Positions 55,613-64,000 of a stretch of DNA of 64,000 nucleotides are shown in pieces. The notes under the pieces are model-generated. The model saw only the letters and a program-made list of their open reading frames with translations. It did no database searches and was not told the origin of the DNA. This DNA comes from Phytophthora colocasiae. Lineage: Eukaryota > Oomycota > Peronosporomycetes > Peronosporales > Peronosporaceae. Position 1 is the first letter of the stretch, and every line of letters starts with the position of its first letter. A program made the translations under genes and the position numbers. Location: the NCBI GenBank assembly GCA_018806915.1, contig JAGKQI010000087.1, forward strand, positions 1 through 64,000, read 5' to 3'.

Positions 55613-56145
55613 GACAGGGCGCTTATCTTCCCCTTCTGTTTCTGCTGTTGATGCACCTTCGGATACGCTATCCCCGATACCTTCACCAGGTTGCAGTTTG
55701 GCCAAGCATTCAGCTGCCGTCCTCTTCCTGAGAGCGGTCTTCTTAGCATTTCCGTCTCGCCACGCACCCCACTTTGGCGAGTCTTTTAAGATGCTCCAGC
55801 ACTGCAAGAACCGGAATTTTCCGTTTTCCGCTTCGTACAGCTCTACAGCTTGATGAATCACGTCCGTAGGAGATCTACCACTAACATCCAGACGTTCCAC
55901 CTGCTTTAAGCAACCGACAAACTTCGACACAGATCGCGAAATTGACTGGAAGCGCGACTTGAGCGAGCCAGGATTCTCGTAGTAGGAGTCCCTTGAATTT
56001 CTTCGAACACCTTTCTCACGTTGTGATACATGTCGTCTCCGGTCTGATTGGTCCCCGTTGCGGGATCACAGCTAGCATTCAGCCATGCATCACACAGAGC
56101 CTTGTCCTCTGCAGCGCTGTAGTTTGCTCCTCGTTTCTCGGACAT
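55589..56145 (-). pseudogene. PIF/Harbinger accessory Myb/SANT-like ORF, frameshifted
   Basis: From ATG 56145: GANYSAAEDKALCDAWLN, then DDMYHNVRKVFEEIQG, a one-base shift near 55985, then LKSRFQSISRSVSKFVGC, DVIHQAVELYEAENGKFRF and CWSILKDSPKWGAW. This matches the SANT/NAM-like second protein of Harbinger elements, which works with the transposase in DNA binding and nuclear import. It converges on the truncated transposase. Confidence 0.72.
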
Positions 56146-56316
56146 CTTGCAGACTGTTCACCACTCTGCTGGTGCTATTTTCAGAGCCAAATTTAGCTCC
56201 AGATGTGGCCCCGATGGCCTCAAAGCTAAATTTGTTTAGCTTTTAGCCGCCCCGGTGGCGCTGTGCAATTCTATCCTGCTGCCAAATCTGGCATTTGAGG
56301 GCGCTAATAGCACCCC

Positions 56317-56361
56317 GGTGTGGACACTCTTAGAGTGTCCACACCTTAGAGTGTCCACACC
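56317..56361. repeat. Stacked Harbinger-type ends separated by TTA
   Basis: GGTGTGGACACTC, TTA, GAGTGTCCACACC, TTA, GAGTGTCCACACC. The 13-mers are inverted and direct copies of one terminus. TTA is the usual 3-bp Harbinger target. It marks the right end of this element and one or two insertions into the same target. Confidence 0.75.
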
Positions 56362-56982
56362 AGTAATTACGCAGCTCCAGCAAACACTAACAATTGATCC
56401 ATCAGTAGTCGCTTCTAGGCAATTGACATGATCAAAGTGACATGATCATCTTCCTGCACAAAACAATCAATAACGCTATAGTTTAACACCCCCACTGCAA
56501 GAGCCGCACGTATTCAATCAACTCCAGCTCCTTTAGCGCTGCCTCCACTTTTGTTCGAAGCCGAGTCCAGTATTCAGGGTCCGTTGCCGCTTCACAACAA
56601 AATATCAAAGTCAGGCTTCCAGAGCTCCGCAGTACCTGCATCACGCTCACTCACCCAAGTCAAGAACATCTCCTTGTTGTTCTGCTAATCTGCGTTTCGT
56701 TGACTCGTTGGGCGGTGAAGGCTTGTGCAGGTGGGAGTTTGTTGGAAACCGTATCATCTTTTGTCACAACGAAGTGAAGTTGAAGTCAGCTTCTGGAACT
56801 AGAAGCAGAATGATGGTAGAAAGGCATAGGGAGTCCGCACGCGGACGTGCGTCCTCAGTCCGAAAGTTACCCTAAGAGTAACTAGTTGTTTGTGAGTGAG
56901 TTCGATCCGCGCTCCGTTAGGGTTACGAGCCCAAGTACCTCGCGCTGCGCTACACGTTGGTGAACTGCACTACAACGACAAG
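56362..56982. other. Spacer before copia-2
   Basis: The minus strand near 56470-56600 reads ATDPEYWTRLRTKVEAALKE, possibly a fragment of a host protein that I cannot name. The copia-2 leader begins somewhere near 56800; no LTR recognised. Confidence 0.4.
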
Positions 56983-58641
56983 ATGTCATCCGCGTCTGAC
57001 TCCGATGACGATCGTCGCAAGAGCAAGACGGGCAAGACGTTCCGGATCAACTATTCCGGCAATCCAGTCAACTGGGACGGCGAGAACTGGCTGTTTTACA
57101 AGAAAAGCATGAAAATCGTGTTCCAGAAGAGCTTGCTGCTGGACATAGCAGAAGGCAAGATCAAGACCGACGCAAACTGGAGTGAAGACAAGAAGGATGA
57201 ACACACCAAGAAGCAAGCGAAGATCCAGATGTTGATCATGGGTTCGCTGACGAAGAGACTCGTCCAGCACCGGATAGACAAGGAGTCTGGAACAGACATG
57301 TGGGCTGAGCTCTGCAATATCTACGAAGGCAAGAAGAATGATGCCACCAAGGCGCAGAAAGTGTATCGCTTACAAGGTGAGCTGCACCGGACTCATCTGC
57401 GCGCCAACGGAGACGTTCGTGGACACTTGTACACGATGTTTCGGATCAAGAACGAGCTGAAGGAGCTTGGATCTCCGTTGAGTGACCTCCAGATGGTAGA
57501 CATGTTGTTGCGCAGCCTGCCGCAGCAGGTTTGCTACAACGAACTTCGTAGAAAAGTGTTATTTAGCTCCAACATGAGCAAATACACACCAGATCTTGTG
57601 CGAGAATTGATACTCACGGCTGAGACGCGCAGCAAGGACTGGGAGAAGAACGCCTTTGGCAGCAACCAAGGCAGAAAGAAGAAGCAAGGCAACGCTTCAG
57701 GAGGCCCGAAGGGCAAGGCATCTGGTGATGGATCAAAGAAGAAGTCGAAGGCCGACATCAAGTGCTTCAACTGTGGTGACATGGGTCACTACAAGAGCGA
57801 TTGTCCCGACTTGGGAGAGAAACCAAGTGCGGAGAAGAAGGCAAGCGCGAAGATGGCACGCTCGAGGGAGAAACCCACGAAGATGATCGCATCAGAGCAG
57901 AAGGACGACGACGACGAAAGCTGCGGGAACAAGCGTGACGTGGTTGTGGGCGAAGTTGTCAAGAAAGTCGCAAAGGATTACGACGCAGGCCGTTGGTATT
58001 TCGACAGCGGAACCAACGTGCACATCGTGGCGTGCAAGGAATACTTCACGGTGCTGAACAGCATGGAGGACAGCGACTGGAACCCAAGTATCTCGGGATT
58101 CGCAGACGGTGCTGACGCCAAGGCTGAGGGTTTTGGTACCATTGTGCTCGCTACAGTGATAGATGAAGAGATGGTTCTCGTGTACCTCGAAGACGTGCTA
58201 TACGTACCAAAAGCTGGATGTAACCTCTTCTCACCTGGACAAGCACTGGAGCATGGCTTCAAGATGTCGTGGGACCAGGAAACCTCGATGTTTGGTATAA
58301 TGTTTGATGGCATCGAAGTGCTTCGTGCTGTGCATGAACATCGACTGTGGGCTTTTACCGCGCACAACGTTGGTGGCAACAAAGTCGACAGGAAGACCAC
58401 TGTTGTGAAGAGACAAGTAGTGGCAAATTTTGCGGTGACAGACGGAGTCGAGGACATCGATGTGTGGCACGCGCGTCTAGGGCACACCTGCCCAGAATAT
58501 ATTCGCCTGATGGTCGATCGTGGAATGGCCAAGGGCATCATGCTGAAGAAGCGTGACAAGATGGATTGCGCTGACTGTCATTTCGGCAAGCAGAGACGCA
58601 AGACATCAAGAAGAGTCTCGAACGGAATATTGCGAAGGTGA
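56983..58641 (+). CDS. Copia-2 Gag, protease and start of integrase
   Basis: From ATG 56983 (MSSASDSDDDRRK; the upstream extension from 56896 is less likely). Gag (NWDGENWLFYKKSMKIVFQ, LHRTHLRANGDVRGHLYTMF), zinc knuckle CFNCGDMGHYKSDC, protease WYFDSGTNVHIVA, then the pre-integrase domain (DVWHARLGHTCPEYI...CADCHFGKQRRK). The frame shifts near 58610; integrase continues at 58638. Confidence 0.9.
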   Translation: MSSASDSDDDRRKSKTGKTFRINYSGNPVNWDGENWLFYKKSMKIVFQKSLLLDIAEGKIKTDANWSEDKKDEHTKKQAKIQMLIMGSLTKRLVQHRIDKESGTDMWAELCNIYEGKKNDATKAQKVYRLQGELHRTHLRANGDVRGHLYTMFRIKNELKELGSPLSDLQMVDMLLRSLPQQVCYNELRRKVLFSSNMSKYTPDLVRELILTAETRSKDWEKNAFGSNQGRKKKQGNASGGPKGKASGDGSKKKSKADIKCFNCGDMGHYKSDCPDLGEKPSAEKKASAKMARSREKPTKMIASEQKDDDDESCGNKRDVVVGEVVKKVAKDYDAGRWYFDSGTNVHIVACKEYFTVLNSMEDSDWNPSISGFADGADAKAEGFGTIVLATVIDEEMVLVYLEDVLYVPKAGCNLFSPGQALEHGFKMSWDQETSMFGIMFDGIEVLRAVHEHRLWAFTAHNVGGNKVDRKTTVVKRQVVANFAVTDGVEDIDVWHARLGHTCPEYIRLMVDRGMAKGIMLKKRDKMDCADCHFGKQRRKTSRRVSNGILRR

Positions 58642-60063
58642 ACGACATGATTTTCGCCGACTTACTGATTCCTGGGCTACACAATGGTACGCAGTACAGT
58701 GCAGTGTTAGTCGTGATGGACGGATTTTCGCGTTTCGTGACTACGTATCTGCTCGAGTCTAAGTCTGAAGACGAGGTTAACGGATACATGAAGCAGTACG
58801 TCGCGTGGGCTGAGCGGCAACACGGACGCAGAGTTGACACTGTAGCGGTGGAACGCAGAGGAGTCCAGTGATGAGCACGATGAGGTTGTCGGACCGGTGT
58901 AGCAAGTGCTAACGGACAAGGGTGCAGAGTTCTGCAACAACACCATCGAGCGGTGGTATGCCAAGAAGGGCATTGTCCACACCAAGGTTGGTCCAAAGTC
59001 ATCCCAACTAAATCTTGTAGAGCGCACACACCAGACTTTAATTGGTATGGTAAAGACAATGATGCACGACTCGGGGCTACCGAGATCATTTTGGATGCAT
59101 GCATTGCAGACGGCAGTCTACATCAAGAACCGAGTTTTCTGCAAAGGCGGAGGGCGGACTCCATACGAGATGATGAACGGTGCCAAGCCGGATATTCATC
59201 ACATCCGAATGTTTGGATCGTTAGTGTACTGTCACACGCCACTCGCCAAGCGCAAGAAACTGGAAGTAAACTGCAAGGTGGGCTTTCTCATCGGCTATCA
59301 AGAAGACGTTGTCGGATGCCAGGTATACTTTCCTACTGAGCACCAGAAGGGTTTCGTGGCTGATGTGAAGGTGAACGAGTCCATCAAGTACAAGGACCGC
59401 TACGGCAGCGAGTTCAAGACTAAGGTAAACAAATGGCTGCAGACTTTCGACGAGTATATTCAGGATGGAGATCTCGACGACGAAGAAAGTGACAGTGAAG
59501 ACAGTAATATCGAGATGCAGACTGCAGATGATCTCGACGAAGATGAGCAAGAGCTGTGGGACGACATGGTGCGCAATAGCGTGGTTCCCAAGGTTGACGG
59601 GAGCGGTTCTAGCAGTGACTTAGCGGATGAAGACCACCAATTGTGGGATGATATACTGCGAAACAGCTCACTGCCCGACTATGGTGCGTGTGAAACGCAG
59701 GAGGGCGTGGATGTAGAAGCTGTTGGTGTCGATGATGATGCTGCAAGTAATCTGGCGCAAGCAGAGAGTGATGCTGGTGGTGAAGCAGATAGTGAAACTG
59801 ATGAACATGACGATTACTGTGGTGATGCAGTTGATGAACAGCCCGGAGTAACTAGTCACGGGTCGGATTTGGCTTCTTTCCCTGAGGAAACTGATGGTGG
59901 CCTAGAAGTGGACGAGGAATACGACTATCTGTTTGATCCGAGTGACGCTCATGAGGCACAATGTGATAGCGGGGCAAGTGATGACGGAAGTGAACTACAT
60001 CATCACAGCTACAGAGAAGTGTCAGCACATTCGGATTATCGTTCCCAAGCAGGCCTCCGTTGA
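58638..60063 (+). pseudogene. Copia-2 integrase and acidic linker, truncated
   Basis: Integrase core with D in MIFADLLIPGL, an in-frame TAG at 58900-58902, then D in LTDKGAEFCNN and E in NLVERTHQTL. The region between 58871 and 58906 stays readable in frame around the TAG. A long acidic linker (many Asp/Glu/Ser) follows to TGA 60061. No RT or RNase H follows: the element is cut and ABCG sequence comes next. The TAG is in the dyad TAGCA-AG-TGCTA (58900-58911). Confidence 0.85.
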
Positions 60064-60169
60064 CAAGACGGTGCTGGCCATGGAGCAGAACGTCTAGCAC
60101 GACTGTACTCGGCTTTTGCAGAACGAACGTTCACCAAGTCGGTGGCAGGAACGCGCTAACGTTAGCGCC

Positions 60170-60736
60170 TCACGCATCGTCGATGCCTCCAAAATAAACA
60201 TCCATCTGCTCGCAGTAGCCCGCCGCACGACGAATGGTCAGGTCGTTCGCCTCGTAGCCGTTCAAGTAGATCTTGCCCAGGTAGATCTTGCCCTGGATCG
60301 TGCCCTCCGTCTTACGCCCGGCGACCACATCCATCGACGTCGTCTTGCCAGCACCAATGGGTCCCATCAGCACCGTCAACGTACCGCTCGTCGCGTAGCC
60401 GCTGATGCCGTTCAGCAAGTCCAAAGTCTCCTTCGTGTTGGTTGGGTTCGGCACCAAGTACCACAGATCCGTAAAAGCGATGGACACAGGAGTGAAGTTC
60501 TTCTCGCGGCACGGAACGGCCACCATAACATCGTCGTGAGATGTGTCCGAGTTGTTTGAGTCGTCTGTGTTCTTCGACTTGGACGTCATGGCCAGCGCGT
60601 AGTCTTCGTTCGCCTCGTCCTCAATCTCTTTCGGCATCAACTGCATGTTCGTTGGTGCCAAATACCGACGGTATTCAAGGAGGTAAGCCCTGGCGGCCAG
60701 TAGCAACACGTAGAAGAAGAACAGGCACCAGTCCAC
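60170..60736 (-). pseudogene. ABCG/PDR transporter fragment (second nucleotide-binding domain)
   Basis: A transmembrane-like segment (LFFFYVLLLAARAYLLEYRR), a linker, then the start of the second nucleotide-binding domain: IAFTDLWYLVPNP, Walker A GPIGAGKTTSMDVVAGRKT, LNGYEANDLTIRRAAGYCEQMDV. It stops before the signature motif and Walker B. Full PDR proteins have about 1300-1400 residues, so this is a piece of a drug-efflux pump gene. The KIYLGKIYL repeat (two copies of GKIYL) is a small in-frame duplication. Confidence 0.78.
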
Positions 60737-61707
60737 AGCAGGGATAGGAAAAATACAATGTCATACGGATTGGAGGCCTTCACCCAAGCCAATAAATAAT
60801 TGAGTTATTGCCACATTTTTCGACAATGTCAACCAAGTCAGTAGGTCATATGAATTGTGACACTATGTCGTCTTTTCTCATGAGTACTTTTGAACGAGTT
60901 GGTTGCTGTCGATGCGCCAGTATTCAAGAGGGGGGGGTACCTCGAGAACCCTCCCACCGCGTCCAACCTCTCCAACCAACACACACAAGTCATAGTCCGA
61001 TTTCCTCGACATCATACATACAACACACAAATCAACTGATATAATATATTTCAGTTAGGAAATGACAAGCAACTGTAATAACCCGTGTGCCCTGTGTGCA
61101 AAACGTGGCCACACCACCCGTTTAACGATAGTTCTCGCTACCATCCATTGCCAAAACAAGTACACATGTCAACGACTCATTTGGCTATAGCCAAGATTGA
61201 CCTGTATAAAAAATTGCATGTTATTGGGGTTGAGAAGCAATCAATATGGCAATATGACATTGCAAATATCGGCAATAGTTACGGAAAATTACCAAACCCT
61301 GGTCCACAGCCACGCACGACTGAAAAACGGATCCACTTTCTCCTCCATTTCCACCTCAGCAACGTCTGCTTTTTTTTTCTTTTCAGCAGGATAAGGAGAA
61401 AAAGAAGGAACAATTTCCTTCTGCGTCTTCTTGCCTTCCTCCTCGTCCTCCTTTGACTTGCTCGCTTCCCCTTTTTTTCTTCTCGGGTGTCACTACTACT
61501 TTCTTCTCAACAATTTCCACGGCTGATACTCCATCTTTCTGGACAACCTTCTCTTTAGATGCGAGTGGGGTATGCATTGCATCTTGCTACATCGAGCAGC
61601 GCTAAAGTCAACTTTTTGTTCGTGGAATGGCATGTATACAACAAAGTAACATGTATTGCCCTGTCAAGAAGGTGGCCTTGAACTGAACGTGGTCTGGACT
61701 CGCTATT
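60737..61707. other. Low-complexity intergenic region
   Basis: AT-rich and homopurine stretches. A minus Lys/Glu-rich reading (61383-61577 and neighbouring frames, EKKVVVTPEKK...) may be part of an eroded gene but is broken by homopolymers. Nothing firm. Confidence 0.35.
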
Positions 61708-62217
61708 TTACGTGTTCCGTGGCTGGTTGTAAAGCTCGTTGTCAACTACACATAGGTTGTCAACAACACATAGGACGTCTGGTACACGTCTGTGAAATTG
61801 TTTGGGAAGAAGTGCTACAGACGTCTTGCCGATGAGCTTTTCCTCCAACTCGTCTTGGTTCTTGTGGTGGCCGCACGTCTTGCACAGCCACTCCATGTCT
61901 TGCACAGAGATGATAACGTACTGCATAACTTTCATAGCCATGCTAAGGTAGACCATATTGTAGTTTTTCTCCTCCAAGAAACCTTCATAGCCGTGGCCAT
62001 ATAACTCTTCAGCATCGATGGTCTTGTTAGCTTTCATCGCCACGTGCTCTTCAACATGCTGGTCCAGTAATTGACGTTTGTGTTTTAGAAATGCATTCAG
62101 AAAGAGGCGTCGTTTTTGGAGGTGTTCACCACGGATATATAAAAAGATATGCTGATAGAGCGAGTTTATCGCCTCTACGAGGACGTTCACAGCGCAATCC
62201 ACGTCGAGTGCAGCCTT
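61708..62217 (-). CDS. Hypothetical ORF, unknown
   Basis: The C-terminal 160 or so residues of a 233-residue minus ORF look protein-like (ALDVDCAVNVLVEAINSLY, KRRLFLNAFLKHKRQLL, MEWLCKTCGHHKNQDELEEK with a CxxC...HH pattern). The N-terminal extension to 62409 overlaps a plus-strand Ser/Pro/Arg-rich ORF and is doubtful. A direct repeat at the end encodes LCVVDN twice. No family recognised. Confidence 0.35.
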   Translation of the reverse strand, partial: KAALDVDCAVNVLVEAINSLYQHIFLYIRGEHLQKRRLFLNAFLKHKRQLLDQHVEEHVAMKANKTIDAEELYGHGYEGFLEEKNYNMVYLSMAMKVMQYVIISVQDMEWLCKTCGHHKNQDELEEKLIGKTSVALLPKQFHRRVPDVLCVVDNLCVVDNELYNQPRNT

Positions 62218-62887
62218 ATTACGCACGGCCATCTGCAAGAAGATCGCTGAATGTATCGTCGAGCCAGGAAGACATCCGACCGGTACAGACTCCGAGCCAA
62301 GTGGACATCCAGCTAGCCCAAGATACCCCCGAGTTTTCACTGGCCTCGCCTGATGGAGGTACTGGGACGGAATCTTCCCATCTAGCGTGCTCGCCAAGCA
62401 GCACGTCAACCCCAGATCGAGTTCCTACTGTGAGGAGGTCACCAAAAACCGCTTCTTTGACATCACCTCCGCGTAGTCATGATACACCGTTGCGGCGTCC
62501 GGCAGGAAGCCTCGAGAGCGAGCGCACGGTCAGAAGATCTCCAAGATTGGCTAGTCAAGGTGATAGTACGTCACCTCCCAACAGAAGCGCGCCACAAGTT
62601 CTAATTTGTATCGCCTTCTCGTGACCCCCATCATAAAGGCATCTCTCAGCCAGAGTGACACTTCAGGGGAACTACTAGATGTCTGCGCACTGGAAGGATC
62701 GTCCTTCAATGTAATTCTCAAACAGCTTTGGGACAGATACAGTGAACATGTGCATGGGGTTGCCGTCAAAACGCGTGACAAGTGGGCTGTGGAGTCAGCT
62801 AATATTGAGACGTGGAGTAAAGTGATTCAGTTTAAGTTTAAGTGCCACGTTATTGACAGCACGAAGCGCAGTGAAATACGGTATTAG
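62200..62887 (+). CDS. Hypothetical plus-strand ORF pair, unknown
   Basis: A Ser/Pro/Arg-rich reading (to 62624, with repeated RRSPRLAS- and RRSPKTAS-like boxes) overlaps by a few codons a second frame (62606-62887: ELLDVCALEGSSFNVILKQL, DRYSEHVHGVAVKTRDKW). They could be one gene split by a frameshift or a short intron. I recognise no domain. Confidence 0.35.
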
Positions 62888-64000
62888 GGTGCGCGTGCTG
62901 TGTTGTTACTGCAATCTCCATCGGTAGAGGGGGCCAAGGATCTTTTGTGGTGTGCGGCAAACTGCGAGGTCGATTGAAGGTCGATTGGGCGAAAAGGCCC
63001 GATTCTGGAAATTTGACCGAAAAGCACAATAACGCCTGCGTTTCCGTATATGTTCTTGCCATCCGAAGCTACTGTCACCGTTGGTAGTTGTAGCTAGCAA
63101 GTTATTAGATAATAGCTTATTATGCGAGTAACAAAAGCAAAACCCAACTGTCGCGAAGTCGGTGCAACTTTTACCGCGTTGCAGGGGCGTACAGTGAACC
63201 TGGAAGTGTGACTACCGGTAGTGATACCAGAGTCGCACAGCAAGGTGGGCGTGTGTTACCTTGTGCTGTCCTCGTAGGTTCGTTGTCTTGGTAATGAGAC
63301 CCTCGCCGGGGTCGTGAGAGTGTTGATGAGAGTGAGGGTTCCTTGCGTAGACCGTCGGATGTCCTTCTGGTCCTCACAGGAGCGCTTGGGAGTCGAACGT
63401 TTTCCGTTGAACACTTGTGTACGCCGGAGATTTCTGGAGTCAAAAGAGAAATTAATACAACGGGAAGTCCTGTCACTAGACTTCCGAGATAACCGCAATA
63501 TAGAGTTCCGATATACAAATATGTAGCTGCTCTTATTCTTTCCTGGCCCTTGAGCAGTGGGCTAGTTCTCCAGGTCAGGGAAATGTTCACCAGACACCTG
63601 GTCTGTCTGGTATTCCCGTAACTTTCGCGCACCACCCTCTAATATATAGAGTGAAAATAAACCAATACACTATCAGTTATATAACAGTCTACCGAGCGTC
63701 TTGAGAGCGACTGTCTAGCTCCCAAAAACCTGTCCAAACGTACAATATGAAATGGGCTACCGCTAGAGACAAGGCAAACGACCCAACTAGTAAATGGAAT
63801 AGGTGGGTCCTCTCAGGTCTCTTCGTTACGCTGATCTCCACCTAAAGGGGCTTGATAGGTGAGAGATCACACAACTCAAAGCTTTATTGTGGCCTAATAC
63901 TTACAAGAAGCAGCAGGCAGATAGACTTGTTTGTGACAAGGTAAATTGAACTCTGGTTACATATCTCGTATCTCTCTGTCTTCTATCTTCCATATTCTCA
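62888..64000. other. Unassigned end of window, possible LTR at the right edge
   Basis: No supported gene. From about 63640 the sequence is AT-richer. Read on the minus strand from 64000 it starts TGAGAATATGG and contains an AATAAAGCTTTGAG polyadenylation-like signal near 63885, which would suit a copia-type LTR running off the window. There is no second copy here to prove it. Confidence 0.3.

Overview
The window is the left end of a chromosome from an oomycete, most likely Phytophthora or a close relative. It opens with about 466 bp of the CCCTAAA telomere repeat. Oomycete hallmarks follow: Crinkler (CRN) effector genes with LFLAK and HVLVVVP motifs, an HSF-type transcription factor, an ABCG/PDR transporter fragment, very short introns and oomycete initiator-type core promoters. 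Most of the DNA is transposable elements, many nested in one another. Apart from the CRN pair, few genes look intact.

Layout. 1-2700: telomere, AT-rich subtelomere with two short tandem arrays, a duplicated 160-bp block, a degenerate interstitial telomere tract and a tRNA-Tyr-like gene. 2705-16073: a Ty3/Gypsy retrotransposon (Gypsy-A, minus strand) with 460-bp LTRs, gag, protease, RT/RNase H, integrase and chromodomain, plus an antisense ORF. It is split by a young non-autonomous LTR element (6443-11529) that carries a long antisense coiled-coil ORF. 16690-22659: a second Gypsy lineage (Gypsy-B) with no visible LTRs. 23288-23869: a CRN nuclease-like C-terminal fragment. 24716-26510: a small three-exon helix-hairpin-helix gene and the HSF gene. 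27760-33000: two tandem CRN genes with a kinase-like domain and a third, inverted CRN pseudogene fused to a broken GAF-domain gene (to 35394). 35400-40020: a hAT remnant split by a MULE, next to a complete Tc1/mariner element. 41050-42330: a copia 5-prime fragment holding another mariner-like element. 42774-43769: an intact ORF joining a chromodomain to a Cys/His/Asp hydrolase-like domain. 44015-49063: copia-1 (minus). 49317-49850: a transportin-3-like pseudogene. 50186-54190: Gypsy-C, a broken relative of Gypsy-B. 55215-56361: a PIF/Harbinger deletion derivative. 56983-60063: copia-2, truncated. 60170-60736: an ABCG fragment. The rest is largely unassigned.

The most unusual signal is in Gypsy-A. 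Its LTRs and all its coding regions are tiled with short, near-perfect inverted repeats, roughly one every 35 bp, including inside conserved integrase and RT motifs. This is absent by eye from its nested passenger and from Gypsy-B. Two frame-breaking lesions in Gypsy-A lie in such dyads. So do all three in-frame stops of copia-1 and one stop of copia-2. This suggests either an intrinsically hairpin-built retroelement or a palindrome-templated (template-switch) mutation process acting on retroelements here. Gypsy-A also has a textbook -1 frameshift signal between gag and protease. All dyads were read by eye; no computation was run.
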